DNA of 64,000 nt from Leptospira vanthielii serovar Holland str. Waz Holland = ATCC 700522. Its GTDB lineage: Bacteria > Spirochaetota > Leptospiria > Leptospirales > Leptospiraceae. Both the position numbers and the translations under genes were made by a program. Shown piece after piece: positions 26,290-35,540 of the stretch. Location of the stretch: contig NZ_AOGY02000070.1 in assembly GCF_000332455.1 (NCBI RefSeq), positions 1 to 64,000 of the forward strand. Direction: 5' to 3'. The notes beneath the pieces were generated by a model. The model had not been told where the DNA came from and did no database searches. It saw only the letters and a program-made list of their open reading frames with translations. Each line of letters begins with the position of its first letter. Position 1 is the stretch's first letter.

Positions 26290-27903
26290 TCAATTCAACA
26301 TTTGAAAAAAATCATTTCCCTTGTCATCGACTACGATAAAGGCGGGAAAGTTTTCTACTTCAATGGACCAAACGGCTTCCATACCTAACTCGGGGAAGTC
26401 GAGAACTTCCACCTTTTTAATGTTTTCTTTGGCAAGTAAGGCCGCAGGTCCACCGATGGATCCGAGATAAAATCCCCCATTCTTCTTACAGCTATCAGTC
26501 ACCACTTTGGAACGATTCCCTTTGGCAAGAGAGATCATGGAGTAACCTTTTTCTTGAAAGAGAGGAACATAACTATCCATTCGTCCTGCGGTCGTTGGAC
26601 CAAAGGAACCGGATGGCATTCCTTCTGGAGTTTTCGCAGGCCCCGCATAGTAAACAGGGTGGTTTTTAAAATAGTCCGGAAGAGGTTCTCCCTTATCTAA
26701 TTTTTCTTTGAGTTTGGCATGGGCAATGTCACGAGCCACAACGAGTCGTCCCGACAACATAACCCGTGTTTTGACAGGATATTTATTTAGAATTCCGAGA
26801 ATCTCTTTCATGGGTTGGTTTAAATTGATATGAACGGTTTCACTTCCCGCATCCGATTCTTCGACTGTAGGTAAAAAACGTGCCGGATCGTATTCGAGTT
26901 GTTCTAAGTAAATTCCGTCTTTTGTGATTTTGGCTTTGATATTGCGATCGGCACTACAACTCACCCCAAGTCCGACTGGGCACGAAGCACCATGCCTTGG
27001 CAAACGAATGATACGGAAATCATGAGCTAAATATTTTCCACCAAACTGCGCTCCAATTCCCGATTTTTGAGCCGCAAGTAACATCTTCTCTTCGAGTTCG
27101 ATATCACGAAAAGCAGTTCCTTCTTTGGTTCCTTTTGTGGGCAAATGATCCAAATAACCAGCTGACGCCAGTTTGACGGTCTTTAGATTTGCCTCGGCAG
27201 ATGTTCCCCCAATCACCACTGCTATGTGGTAGGGAGGACAGGCAGAAGTTCCAAGACTCGCCACTTTTTCCGAAATGAATTTTTCGAGAGATGCCGGGTT
27301 GAGGAGGGCTTTCGTTTCTTGGTAGAGATAGGTTTTGTTAGCAGACCCACCCCCCTTTGCCATAAATAGAAAACTATATTTTTGACCAGGTGTTGCATAA
27401 ATATCGACCTGGGCCGGTAAGTTGGAACCAGAGTTAGTTTCCTCATACATAGAAAGAGGAACTACCTGCGAATAACGCAAGTTACGCTCTACGTATGTAT
27501 TATAAATTCCTTTGGAGAGGGCTTCGGCATCATCGCCACCGGTGATGACATACTCGCCCTTTTTAGCCATAACAATTCCCGTTCCCGTGTCTTGGCAAGA
27601 AGGCAGTTGTTTGTCTGCGGCAATCACTGCATTTTTGAGAAGGGCCATTGCCACAAACCGATCATTTTTAGTGGCTTCTGGATCATCTAAAATTTTGCGA
27701 ACTTTTTCCAAGTGGCCTGGGCGGAGGTAAAAAGCGATGTCTTCCATGGCTTTTTCGGCAAGGAAGGTCAAACCCTCTGGTTCGATTTTTAAAATTTCTT
27801 TATCCCCGAATGGGACGGTGCTTACAAAGTCCTTGGTTAACAATTTGTAAGGAGTTGTATCTTCCCCGAGTGGGAAGGGATCGGCATAAAAGAATTCTGG
27901 CAT
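26290..27903 (-). CDS. Fumarate hydratase class I (4Fe-4S)
   Basis: Oxygen-sensitive iron-sulfur fumarase of the single-polypeptide FumA/B type, 537 residues. Cysteines in [19 protein letters not shown] and [13 protein letters not shown] are the likely cluster ligands and active-site neighbours. The C-terminal beta domain carries [25 protein letters not shown] and [12 protein letters not shown]. Dehydration of malate is expected; some members also act on related C4 acids. Pairing with fumC suggests use under different oxygen or iron conditions. Confidence 0.92.
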   Translation of the reverse strand: MPEFFYADPFPLGEDTTPYKLLTKDFVSTVPFGDKEILKIEPEGLTFLAEKAMEDIAFYLRPGHLEKVRKILDDPEATKNDRFVAMALLKNAVIAADKQLPSCQDTGTGIVMAKKGEYVITGGDDAEALSKGIYNTYVERNLRYSQVVPLSMYEETNSGSNLPAQVDIYATPGQKYSFLFMAKGGGSANKTYLYQETKALLNPASLEKFISEKVASLGTSACPPYHIAVVIGGTSAEANLKTVKLASAGYLDHLPTKGTKEGTAFRDIELEEKMLLAAQKSGIGAQFGGKYLAHDFRIIRLPRHGASCPVGLGVSCSADRNIKAKITKDGIYLEQLEYDPARFLPTVEESDAGSETVHINLNQPMKEILGILNKYPVKTRVMLSGRLVVARDIAHAKLKEKLDKGEPLPDYFKNHPVYYAGPAKTPEGMPSGSFGPTTAGRMDSYVPLFQEKGYSMISLAKGNRSKVVTDSCKKNGGFYLGSIGGPAALLAKENIKKVEVLDFPELGMEAVWSIEVENFPAFIVVDDKGNDFFQMLN

Positions 27904-28054
27904 GGAAACCTCTAAACTATCCTTCTATGTTCAGGGAATTCTCTTTCCAGTAAATGAATTTTTACGAAGTGTTTAGGAAACACCCAAAACAATGCGAAAG
28001 GATTAATGGAAAAATCGTTTCTCTTTTTTCAAAAACAGTCTATAACAAAGGAAA

Positions 28055-29017
28055 ATGAAACAAAGCCTCATTTACATTTTATTTATTTTTCTCCCTTCGA
28101 TGTTGTTTGCAGAGGAGACAGCGACAGCCAGACAAGAGCCTGAAGAAAAAAGTAAAAACTCAAAAATCAGCTTACTCTTAAAAAGACAGACCTACCAGTA
28201 TCTGCCTTATGAATACACATCTCTCACAGATAAAAATGAATCCTTGGTTCCCTCTCGTTCCAGCTCGGCATTGAAGGAAAATGGAAAGGTTCTCATTCCC
28301 TTTGTATTCAGTTATGAAAATTTCGCAAAAGGTTTAAAATTAGAACTCTCCTACTTTGAAATTGAAATTGTAAACGCTAACACTCTTCTATACCAACAAA
28401 CATCGCAAGGACCCAATATTTCCCGGTATTACCTTTCACCAATGGCTCGTTCGGAATTTGAATTCAATGCTTACAAATCTTTGAGCCCCAGAAAGGATTG
28501 GAAACTTTATCTAGGAGGGGGGATTCGTAATATCAATCGTTACCTATATGGAAATTATCTAGGGCAAGGGACTTTCAAAGAATATTTTTTCACGTATGGC
28601 CCACAAGTCTCTGTACAAAGTATCTACGAACTTCCTTATGACTTAGCATTCCACCTAACAATGGATGTGTTTTACACACAAGGCACTCGGTTTTTCAAAC
28701 AACCAAACCTAACGGAAGACCGGTTCCAATACTCTTTATCCACCGCAGGTACAGAAGGAATCTTTAGGGGATATGAATTTGATGGTTCCCTAGCCTATTC
28801 TTTTTTTCCCAACATGAAATTCTTTGTGGGATACAATATGATCGTCTCTAAATTCTCCTACTACCATTATAATGAAATTCAATTCAGTCGCAGCACAGAG
28901 AATTTGGGTTCTGCTAGTCCCTCTCTCACAGGAAATTGGGAGATGAACCTCCCGAAAAAATCGGAAAACTTTGATACGCTTCGAGGGATTTATCTGGGGA
29001 TGATGGTGAGTTTTTAA
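28055..29017 (+). CDS. Predicted outer-membrane beta-barrel protein
   Basis: A 320-residue protein with signal peptide MKQSLIYILFIFLPSMLFA cleaved before EETATARQEP. A charged linker is followed by repeated amphipathic strands rich in Tyr and Phe (FVFSYENFAKGLKLELSYFEIE, shortened here) and a C-terminal Phe (GIYLGMMVSF), the usual barrel end signal. No family recognised. It is a stand-alone gene with an AAAGGAAAATG start region. Confidence 0.7.
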   Translation: MKQSLIYILFIFLPSMLFAEETATARQEPEEKSKNSKISLLLKRQTYQYLPYEYTSLTDKNESLVPSRSSSALKENGKVLIPFVFSYENFAKGLKLELSYFEIEIVNANTLLYQQTSQGPNISRYYLSPMARSEFEFNAYKSLSPRKDWKLYLGGGIRNINRYLYGNYLGQGTFKEYFFTYGPQVSVQSIYELPYDLAFHLTMDVFYTQGTRFFKQPNLTEDRFQYSLSTAGTEGIFRGYEFDGSLAYSFFPNMKFFVGYNMIVSKFSYYHYNEIQFSRSTENLGSASPSLTGNWEMNLPKKSENFDTLRGIYLGMMVSF

Positions 29018-29085
29018 GAGGACCTTAGAAGTTAACGTTAGGTTTCCGATTTCTTTCTAAAGTCAATGGAATTTTGGTTCCTTAC

Positions 29086-29113
29086 TTGACAAATACACGA
29101 TAACAAGTGATAT
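29086..29113 (+). promoter_or_regulatory. Sigma70-like promoter
   Basis: TTGACA (29086-29091), 16-bp spacer, TGATAT (29108-29113). It points towards the broken lipoprotein gene that begins at 29176. Confidence 0.4.
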
Positions 29114-29175
29114 GTGAAGGAATCGATCAAAATTGAAAAACCGTCGATTGCCTCTATTTTGATCTTAAAGATAAA

Positions 29176-29322
29176 ATGAAATTATTCTTTCCTATCGTAA
29201 TCCTATAGAGTTTATTTTTTCTATCTAATTGTCGCGTGCGAATCTCGACAGAAAATGACTGTGAGGAAAAGAAATTTGCAGGTTTTCCTTCTTACAGCAA
29301 TCAACTTGAGAGATGCCGATAA
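29176..29322 (+). pseudogene. Small lipoprotein gene with internal stop
   Basis: From ATG 29176 the frame reads MKLFFPIVIL, TAG, SLFFLSNCRVRISTEN..., ending at TAA 29320-29322: 49 codons with one in-frame stop inside the signal peptide. With the stop read as an amino acid it makes a good lipoprotein signal with lipobox LSNC. The remainder is too short to identify. It lies in the 520-bp gap before the Phd/PIN pair, which otherwise holds only a promoter and the first cassette-type repeat. Confidence 0.45.
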
Positions 29323-29404
29323 AATTCCAGTGACCTTATCCTGCCAAAGCTTCTTCAAACCTGGATTTGCTTGTGATTGAGATAGGGTGAGAGGGGCGGT
29401 TATT

Positions 29405-29431
29405 AGTTCGTTATGTGAAAGTTCGCATAAC
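29405..29431. repeat. Cassette-boundary repeat A
   Basis: AGTTCGTTATGTGAAA directly followed by GTTCGCATAAC. The two halves form an inverted repeat (GTTATG / CATAAC). The first half matches the right-hand core of repeats B, D and E; the second half matches the left-hand core of B and F. It may mark the left edge of the accessory array. Confidence 0.5.
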
Positions 29432-29536
29432 TTCTATGGAAACGAAGAAAAGCATAAATTTGGCATTTTTTCGTCTTGATTTCTCTGAAAGTAACCATTA
29501 TCCTACAATTGTAACCACAATTTCGGAGTTAAAAGA

Positions 29537-29815
29537 ATGATTTATGTCGGAGTAAGAGATCTAAAAGCAAAACTTAGCGAATATCTCGATAAAGCCAGGC
29601 TTGGAGACGAAGTAATCGTTACTGATCACGGAAAACCTATTGCTAGACTAATAAAAGAACCAATAAAACAAAAATCTACTATTGAGAAAATGTATCTTTT
29701 AGCTGAAAAAGGTATGATACAACTTCCAAGTAAGGATAAGCAAAGTAAATCGACTACTCCGCTTAAAACAAAGTCAAAAATGACTGCATCTGATATATTA
29801 CTTAACGATCGTTAA
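29537..29815 (+). CDS. Phd/YefM-type antitoxin
   Basis: A 92-residue antitoxin. The N-terminal VGVRDLKAKLSEYLDKARLGDEVIVTD, quoted in part, is the Phd/YefM fold, with HGKPIARL close behind. The C-terminal tail is basic and disordered, as expected for a toxin-binding region. The stop shares one base with the toxin start (TAATG). The pair has its own promoter region downstream of repeat A. Confidence 0.85.
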   Translation: MIYVGVRDLKAKLSEYLDKARLGDEVIVTDHGKPIARLIKEPIKQKSTIEKMYLLAEKGMIQLPSKDKQSKSTTPLKTKSKMTASDILLNDR

Positions 29816-30252
29816 TGTTTTATTATTTAGATTCAAGCGTTCTTGTAAAAAAATACTTTGCTGAATTTGCTTCTGATACTGTATTAAAAATATGGAAAGA
29901 TAATCGATATATTGCAATATCACAAGTTGGCTATTCAGAAATCCTAGCCACAATTAATAAAAAACAAAAAATTGATAAGTTCTCTGAAAAAATAAAAGAA
30001 TCTATTATAAAACAATTTAAATCTGATTGGGATCAACTTGTCAAAATTAACGTAGATCATTCAATAAATTCTGAATTAGATAGAATTCATTCAAAATATT
30101 TACTTAGAGGTTTCGATGCTATTCACCTCGTTTCTGCGATTCTTCTATTCAGAGAATTAGAAGAAGAAACTTTCTTTCTTAGTGCAGACGATAATCTAGC
30201 AACTGCAGCTAAAAAAGATGGTTTAAATATCGGAATATATAATTGGAAGTAA
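29815..30252 (+). CDS. vapC: PIN-domain toxin (VapC-like)
   Basis: A 145-residue PIN-domain nuclease. It starts MFYYLDSSVLVKKYFAEF with the first catalytic Asp and continues with YSEILATINKK, RGFDAIHLVSAIL and FLSADDNLATAAKK, giving the four acidic positions. Codon use is clearly AT-rich compared with genes before 29 kb. It is coupled to a Phd-type antitoxin, a common VapC partner outside Escherichia. Repeat B begins 10 bp after its stop. Confidence 0.85.
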   Translation: MFYYLDSSVLVKKYFAEFASDTVLKIWKDNRYIAISQVGYSEILATINKKQKIDKFSEKIKESIIKQFKSDWDQLVKINVDHSINSELDRIHSKYLLRGFDAIHLVSAILLFRELEEETFFLSADDNLATAAKKDGLNIGIYNWK

Positions 30253-30260
30253 ATACGAAC

Positions 30261-30413
30261 CTTCGCATAACAGCACCTTCGACACTTACGGCCTCTCTTG
30301 GGCTGTGCCACATTTTCCTCCCGTCACTCGCTTTCATCCGCAAGCTACGTGCACTTCCCGTTCGGGACTCAGGGTCATACAACTTCAGTAAGCCTAGTTC
30401 GTTACGCGAAATC
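30261..30413 (+). repeat. Cassette-boundary repeat B (attC-like)
   Basis: Starts CTTCGCATAACAGC and ends AGTTCGTTACGCGAAAT, with TTCGCRTAAC / GTTACGCGAA as inverted ends. The last 45 bases (ACTCAGGGTCA, then CAGTAAGCCTAGTTCGTTA) recur in repeats E and F. The form R''-palindrome-R' and the place right after a stop codon are those of an integron attC site. Confidence 0.55.
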
Positions 30414-30503
30414 TCTTAAAATAATTTATAAAGGAAAAGAGAGATAAAAATCCAGAGTTTTTGATCTTTACAGGGAGATAACTGAGTATAGACTACCAAC
30501 AAG

Positions 30504-30812
30504 ATGAAAAGTCGCGTCTACATCGAAACATCAGTAATAAGTTATTATACAAAACTATCCAAAGATATTCGTACTCTATCACGTTAGGAGACTACAATTG
30601 ACTGGTGGGAAGAGGAAATGAACAAATTCGACTGTTATATTTCACTTGCTGTCATCGAAGCAGAGAAAAGAATGAAAGCTTCGCAAAATTTGCCAATTTC
30701 AGCTGAATCTAGTGAAATAATGGCACTTGCAGAAAAATATTTTTCCAAATTAAATATTCCAGATAAATCAAAACTAAATTGGAGCAAGATTGTAAAAATG
30801 ATTTTGAACTAA
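30504..30812 (+). pseudogene. PIN-domain protein gene, broken
   Basis: From ATG 30504: MKSRVYIETSVISYYTKLSK, then RTLSR, a TAG, ETTIDWWEEEMNKFDCYISL and on to KMILN at 30812. MKSRVYIETSVISYYT and the following DWWEEE are typical of a VapC family. The in-frame TAG after codon 27 and the missing middle/C-terminal acidic motifs (no DAIH-type segment) mean it is inactive. The intact stretch from 30618 alone would give 64 residues. It is the second cassette-like unit. Confidence 0.6.
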
Positions 30813-30917
30813 TTTTCAAAAAGCACAACATATTACATAAGATCTATATAACCAGGATCATTGAAAAAAAGATTTAGAAAAGAAGAAGAAAATCCCTACG
30901 CCATAATAAGAGACTCC

Positions 30918-30967
30918 GCCTAACGGGATTTTCACCCTCGCTCGGTCTGCTACAAATTTTGTTGTAT
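30918..30967 (+). repeat. Cassette-boundary repeat C, degenerate
   Basis: GCCTAAC at 30918-30924 fits the integron left core RYYYAAC exactly; the right core is poor (GTTGTAT at 30961). About 50 bp, between the broken PIN gene and the YdeI-like gene. Confidence 0.35.
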
Positions 30968-30987
30968 AAGTAAATGAAAAATTTCAG

Positions 30988-31584
30988 ATGAATGGAAATT
31001 CTATGAATAAAAATAATGAAATAATCATCAAATCTTTTTCTTCCTCAGAGAAATGGAAGGAATGGCTTATGTTAAATTTTGCTACATTTCCTAATGGTAT
31101 TTGGCTTCGAATTTATAAGAAAGACTCCGGAAAAAAAACAATAACCTATGATGAGGCACTAGATGAAGCTCTTTGCTTCGGCTGGATCGATAGTCTGAAA
31201 AATAAATACGATGAAACATCGTGGATTCAGAAATTTACTCCACGCAGATCACAAAGCAAATGGTCAAAGCGAAATAGAGAGCGAGCAGATCTGCTTATCA
31301 AAGAAAAACGAATGCAACCAAGCGGATTATTAGAAATAGAGACTGCAAAAAAAGATGGCAGATGGGACCAAGCCTATGATTCTCCAAGCCAAATGGAAAT
31401 TCCCCCTGATTTTCTAGAAAAATTAGTAAAAGATCAGTACGCCCACGAATTCTTTAAAACACTGAATAAAACGAACGTATATGCAATTGCTTGGCGATTA
31501 CAAACAGCAAAGACTTTAAAGACAAGAGAAAAACGAATGGAGGCTCTTCTCCAAATGATGAAGAATCGACAAAAATTGCACTAA
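30988..31584 (+). CDS. YdeI/OmdA-family protein
   Basis: A 198-residue (193 from ATG 31003) cytoplasmic protein. WLRIYKKDSGKKTITYDEAL, then EALCFGWIDSLKNKYDE and the strongly conserved FTPRRSQSKWSKRNRE, are the signature of the YdeI/OmpD-associated 'bacteriocin-protection' family. A C-terminal helical segment follows. The molecular activity of the family is unknown. AT-rich, with cassette-type repeats on both sides. Confidence 0.82.
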   Translation: MNGNSMNKNNEIIIKSFSSSEKWKEWLMLNFATFPNGIWLRIYKKDSGKKTITYDEALDEALCFGWIDSLKNKYDETSWIQKFTPRRSQSKWSKRNRERADLLIKEKRMQPSGLLEIETAKKDGRWDQAYDSPSQMEIPPDFLEKLVKDQYAHEFFKTLNKTNVYAIAWRLQTAKTLKTREKRMEALLQMMKNRQKLH

Positions 31585-31690
31585 ATTATTTGCCAACAAC
31601 AATAAACGCGAAATCCTTTCAATAAGAGTAAAGCAAAAGTATTAAACTCAATTCTATGAGGCACAAACGCCGGGGAACATCGTCTCCATT

Positions 31691-31707
31691 ATTTCGTTAT
31701 GCGAAAT
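31691..31707 (+). repeat. Cassette-boundary core D
   Basis: ATTTCGTTATGCGAAAT, a perfect palindromic core that equals the right-hand end of the other repeats (GTTATGC at 31696-31702). No clear left core was found in the 110 bp after the YdeI-like stop. Confidence 0.5.
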
Positions 31708-31723
31708 TAGGATATAACTATAC

Positions 31724-32161
31724 TTAAAGCTTGTAAAAAAACCCAACGACTATAAATACTAAACCCAAAATATGAAATGGTTTTAATTTCTTCTCTTGTT
31801 CTTTAATTATAATCCCCTCATTCCAGATTCCACCAATATTAGGCATGGACGAAAAAGTTAATATCACTCCAAAACCATCCAACATCAAACCAATAATACC
31901 CAATAATTTCGAAAAACTAAAATAATTAAAGTCATTATAAGATCTATCTATAAACCGTATCATAACGCATGATGAACAAAAAATATAAATATAAAGAACC
32001 CAATATGGAAACTTAACTTTAGTTAGCTTTTTTTGACTCAGCATAATACTTACATAGACTACTTTTAATTTTTTATCAAGCAAATTTTTCCAGAAAACTC
32101 TTATTATAAAATGTATTACGTTGAATGAAGCCCAAAAATAATCTATATAACTAAAAACCAA
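31724..32161 (-). CDS. Small membrane protein, unknown
   Basis: A 145-residue protein with hydrophobic segments near 5-22, 50-68, 82-103 and 125-143. Very AT-rich. No family was recognised. It is the only gene of the array read against the others (31.7-32.2 kb), between core D and repeat E. The 320 bp upstream of its start hold no other gene, only repeat E. Confidence 0.55.
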   Translation of the reverse strand: MVFSYIDYFWASFNVIHFIIRVFWKNLLDKKLKVVYVSIMLSQKKLTKVKFPYWVLYIYIFCSSCVMIRFIDRSYNDFNYFSFSKLLGIIGLMLDGFGVILTFSSMPNIGGIWNEGIIIKEQEKKLKPFHILGLVFIVVGFFYKL

Positions 32162-32373
32162 TAGATTGAAAAAGTAATCAATTGTATAAAGAGATACTTG
32201 TTACCAATAATCTTAGAAAAAATCTAATTCATTAAGTATAATCACAAATACAAAACATCAAATTGATTTATAATGCTCTGAAGATTACAAGAAAGTTGAA
32301 TCAAAAGATAGATCAATTCCACAGAAATGGAACTGCCTCATTGACATAAATACTAATGAATCTGTTTTAAGTT

Positions 32374-32436
32374 TCTTAACGCCAGTTTGGGACTCAGCGC
32401 CAGCATAAGTCTGTAAGCCTAGTTCGTTAGGCGCAC
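32374..32436 (+). repeat. Cassette-boundary repeat E (attC-like)
   Basis: Left part CTTAACGCCAG, middle GGGACTCAGCGCCAGC, right part GTAAGCCTAGTTCGTTAGGCG. The right core GTTAGGC (32426-32432) matches the integron consensus GTTRRRY. The middle and right parts align with repeats B and F. Confidence 0.55.
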
Positions 32437-32481
32437 GTAAAAAAATACTTTACTATATTTCGAAAAACAGAAATTTTAATT

Positions 32482-33237
32482 ATGAAAAAAATATTAACTT
32501 CAGCATTACTAATTACAACCGCTTCATGCGTTACGAATAGAGACTTATTACAAGATAAATATTACAAAAATGAAAAAATTGAACCAAGCTTTGTTGAACA
32601 AAACTTTTTAACTTCAAAGCAAATTTTAAAAAAAGATGGTCCTTTAGAAAATAGTCCAATTGGTTTAGCAGCTTCCTTCGGCGATTATGACACATTTCAA
32701 TCATTTTACAAAAAAGTTCAGGACCTGAGTAACTACGATAAAAAGACTTTGTTAGATCTAGCTGTATCAATTTACAGATTTGGAGACAATTGTTTCGCTG
32801 ATTGTTATGAAAAAAGGAAAGGTGAAAAGATTAAAATAATAAAGCTTCTATTAAATAGCGGTGTTCAGTATCAAGAAAATACAAATACATCAAGCTATAT
32901 CCTATATACTGCAATTAGCTCTGCCTTTGCAGAAGCAATACCTATGGTCATTTTGCCCATAGATAAAATAAATAAAAATGAAAATGTTACTCCTGCTGAT
33001 ATTGCAGTAGGTTGCTATCTGCCAGAAGAGGATATGGTCTACTCTAATTTAACTAATCACATAATTAGAATTTATGACGGAAAAATTAACGTATTAAAAA
33101 CTATCCAGTCTTATGGATTAAAATATAAACTAGCAAGGGTTTGTAAAGTTAGAGGATTTGAACCATTACCTCTAATAGCAAAAAAGAAAAAATTTATTGA
33201 GTTGGCTCTTTCAAGACAGGATCTAATTATTAAGTAA
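32482..33237 (+). CDS. Hypothetical lipoprotein
   Basis: A 251-residue AT-rich protein with lipoprotein signal MKKILTSALLITTASC. Later segments (GLAASFGDYDTFQSFYKK, KIIKLLLNSGVQYQ and ITPADIAV-like VTPADIAVGCYLPEE) hint at degenerate ankyrin-type helices. No confident family. The ATG lies 50 bp after repeat E and the stop 13 bp before repeat F, so gene plus repeat makes a complete cassette-like unit. Confidence 0.6.
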   Translation: MKKILTSALLITTASCVTNRDLLQDKYYKNEKIEPSFVEQNFLTSKQILKKDGPLENSPIGLAASFGDYDTFQSFYKKVQDLSNYDKKTLLDLAVSIYRFGDNCFADCYEKRKGEKIKIIKLLLNSGVQYQENTNTSSYILYTAISSAFAEAIPMVILPIDKINKNENVTPADIAVGCYLPEEDMVYSNLTNHIIRIYDGKINVLKTIQSYGLKYKLARVCKVRGFEPLPLIAKKKKFIELALSRQDLIIK

Positions 33238-33250
33238 ATTTTTCACCAAC

Positions 33251-33322
33251 GCATAACAGCATGGAAACGATTCGAAACTCAGCGCCAGCCTACGTCAGTA
33301 AGTCTGGTCTGTTAGCAGAAAT
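33251..33322 (+). repeat. Cassette-boundary repeat F (attC-like)
   Basis: Begins GCATAACAGCA (33251), then AAACTCAGCGCCAGCC, and ends CAGTAAGTCTGGTCTGTTAGC. TAACAG / CTGTTA are inverted ends. It aligns over its right half with repeats B and E. 67 bp from core to core. Confidence 0.55.
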
Positions 33323-33338
33323 TGCCTTAAATTAAATA

Positions 33339-33676
33339 ATGAAAAAACTACTTTTATATATTCTCCTCCAATTTTTCTTTTGTAACTGCTCCCAAAGAAA
33401 AAACATTATAATAATTATTTCTGCAAATACGGAATGGGTTTCTGCAAAAAATATCCTTCAAATAAAGGCCGATACTCTTCAGTATTCTCCATACGGAGAA
33501 TTTTTCTCAGTAGACAATTTTTTCTCTTTATCTAAACAAAATGTCATTTTTTTTCATGGAGGTTGGGGAAAAATTGATTCTGCTGCTTCTACGCAATGGG
33601 TAATATCTAATCTCAATCCTAAGTATATTATTAACATTGGAACTGCTGGTGGTTTTATTCCAGTTCAGATGAAAAC
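33339..33676 (+). pseudogene. Nucleoside phosphorylase/MTAN-like lipoprotein, 5' half
   Basis: MKKLLLYILLQFFFCNCSQRK is a lipoprotein-type signal; then KNIIIIISANTEW and PKYIINIGTAGGFIPVQM match the N-terminal half of the 5'-methylthioadenosine/S-adenosylhomocysteine nucleosidase superfamily. The reading breaks at the IS3 left end (about 33670-33690). The continuation is at 35083-35491. An exported or lipid-anchored nucleosidase would be unusual. Confidence 0.65.
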
Positions 33677-33732
33677 GCAATTTTGCTGACCTAAATTAAG
33701 CTAATACTCCAAGCCGAAAATGGAGATTAGAG

Positions 33733-34047
33733 ATGGAAAAACAAGTAAGAGAAAGACGTACGTTCAAAGCGGATGACAAGATAGGCATCATCCGAAAACA
33801 CCTATTAAAATCAAAGTTGGTAGACACCTGTGATGAATATCGGATTCATCCAACCATGATGCAAAATTGGTTAAAAATAGTATTGGAAGCAGGACGCGAA
33901 GCATTGGCTGGGTCGAATCAAAAAGAATCCAATGAAAACAAGAAACTGATAGAAAAGTATGAAAAGGAACTGGAGAGGAAAAACAGAATCATAGCCGAAC
34001 TCACAGGGGAGATCATCGACCTAAAAAAAGAAGCTGGGGAGCTCTGA
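33733..34047 (+). CDS. IS3-family transposase OrfA
   Basis: A 104-residue protein with a helix-turn-helix (DDKIGIIRKHLLKSK, DTCDEYRIHPTMMQNWLK) and a C-terminal leucine-zipper-like coil (LIEKYEKELERKNRII, LTGEIIDLKKEAGEL). An A7G stretch at 34023-34030 near the end is a likely -1 frameshift site joining OrfA to OrfB, as is usual in this family. Confidence 0.8.
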   Translation: MEKQVRERRTFKADDKIGIIRKHLLKSKLVDTCDEYRIHPTMMQNWLKIVLEAGREALAGSNQKESNENKKLIEKYEKELERKNRIIAELTGEIIDLKKEAGEL

Positions 34048-35018
34048 CAGGATTACATGTTTCGACTGCATTAAAGCATGAGATTGTAAATACCTTAGAT
34101 CGGCTGAAAGAGGCGTCAGGTCTCCCCATCAAATACCTGTGTAGTAAAATAGATGTAAATCCAGGCAAGTTAACTGTTTGGAGAAAATGTAAAAACAAAT
34201 CACCAAAGAAAGTAATTCCAAAATCGCATTGGATAACACCAGAGGAACGAAAGGCAGTTGAAGATTACAAACGAAATCATCCATTCAAAGGATATGTTCT
34301 TTTGGCATGGATGATGATTGATGAAAACATAGCATATATGTCTCCTTCTAGTGTATATCGCATTCTGGTGGACTGTGGTTTAAACCGCAGATGGCAAAAG
34401 CCCTTGGGAGATCAAGAAAACAGGTTTTGATCAACCTAAAGCTATTCATGAACACTGGCATATGGACATATCATATATCAATTTTAAAGGAGTTTTGTTT
34501 ATTGTATCAGTGTTAGACGGTTTTCACGTGCAGTCCTTGCATGGTCAATCAGTACCGAATGGAGTCACTTGATACACAGTTAGTTTTATGGGACGCATGC
34601 GACAAATGGCTTGGAGGCGATAAGTCTAGCGGTTCGTCTTATAACTGACAATGGATCTCAATTCTTGACTAAGGAATTCAAACAAATTTTGAAAGAATTT
34701 TCTATCCATAATGTTCGGACTTCTGTAAATCATCCTCAGTCCAACGGGAAACTAGAAAGATTTCATGGAACCATTAAGACTGAGTTAATCCGTGAAATAC
34801 CAATGTATTCACTCGAACAAATTAGAGAAGAAGTTGGTAAATGGATTGAAGAATACAATTCGCTAAGACTTCATTCTGCAATCGGTTACGTAACACCTAT
34901 GGATGTGTTTTATGGTCGCAAGGAAAAGATTTTAGCAGAAAGAAAAGAAAAACTACTTGAAGCAAAATTGAAGAGAAAACAATACTCGGTAAAGGCTAAT
35001 ATAAGGCTTGTTGCTTAG
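34030..35018 (+). pseudogene. IS3-family transposase OrfB, frameshifted
   Basis: The -1 frame from the A7G site reads LTGLHVSTALKHEIVN to GLNRRWQKPLGDQEN and stops near 34430. A second frame starts KTGFDQPKAIHEHWHMDISY and a third carries the end, LITDNGSQFLTKEF, NGKLERFHGTIKTE and RLHSAIGYVTPMDVF. The DDE residues lie in HMDISY, ITDNGSQ and KLERFHG. At least two frameshifts (about 34410-34430 and 34545-34610) make it inactive. Confidence 0.8.
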
Positions 35019-35082
35019 CTTAATTTTGAATCCCAAAATTCTGTTTTTCACTGAACTAAGACAGTTTTGACAAAAGGGTTAA

Positions 35083-35491
35083 ACTATTTGATGTTGTTTT
35101 GGCAAAAACCACTTTTGTTTATGATATCATTGAAAAAATCGATAACGCTCAATCTGCCATTGATAATTATAAAACCGAAATTCAAATCGACCCTTCTATT
35201 AAATTTCCTAAGGATATCGTTCTGTCGAATATCATCTCTGCAGATCAAGATTTAGATCCTTCCAAAATTAATAAGCTTTCTAAATCATATAATGCTTCAG
35301 CTGCCGATTGGGAGTCAGCTTCTATTGCAAGGATCTGTCACAAAAACAATATCCAAGTAATTATTTTGAGAGGCATCTCAGATATTGTTACTTCAAACGG
35401 AAGTATCGTTTATAAGAATCAAAAATTATTTGAAAAGAATTCAAATATTATTATGAAAAAAACATTGGAAATCACCAAAAATCTGTTTTAG
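35083..35491 (+). pseudogene. Nucleoside phosphorylase/MTAN-like protein, 3' half
   Basis: The frame reads KLFDVVLAKTTFVYDIIEKI, ASAADWESASIARICHKNNI and VIILRGISDIV. The WESA and RGISD motifs are the active-site segments of the phosphorylase superfamily. Joined to the 5' half at 33339-33676 it gives a protein of normal size, so the IS3 insertion is the only visible lesion. Confidence 0.65.
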
Positions 35492-35540
35492 AATAAATTT
35501 TACCGAATGAATTTGATAATAATTCACTAAAGGAATAATT

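Larger units (their letters stand above)
33677..35084 (+). mobile_element. IS3-family insertion sequence, inactive
   Basis: OrfA plus a broken OrfB with DDE motifs, about 1.4 kb, inserted in the nucleosidase gene. Ends are not sharply defined: AAATTAAGCTAA near 33695 is repeated inverted near 35015, and CTGACCTAA near 33688 pairs loosely with the complement near 35055. AAA or AAAC occurs at both outer junctions and may be the target duplication. Confidence 0.75.
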
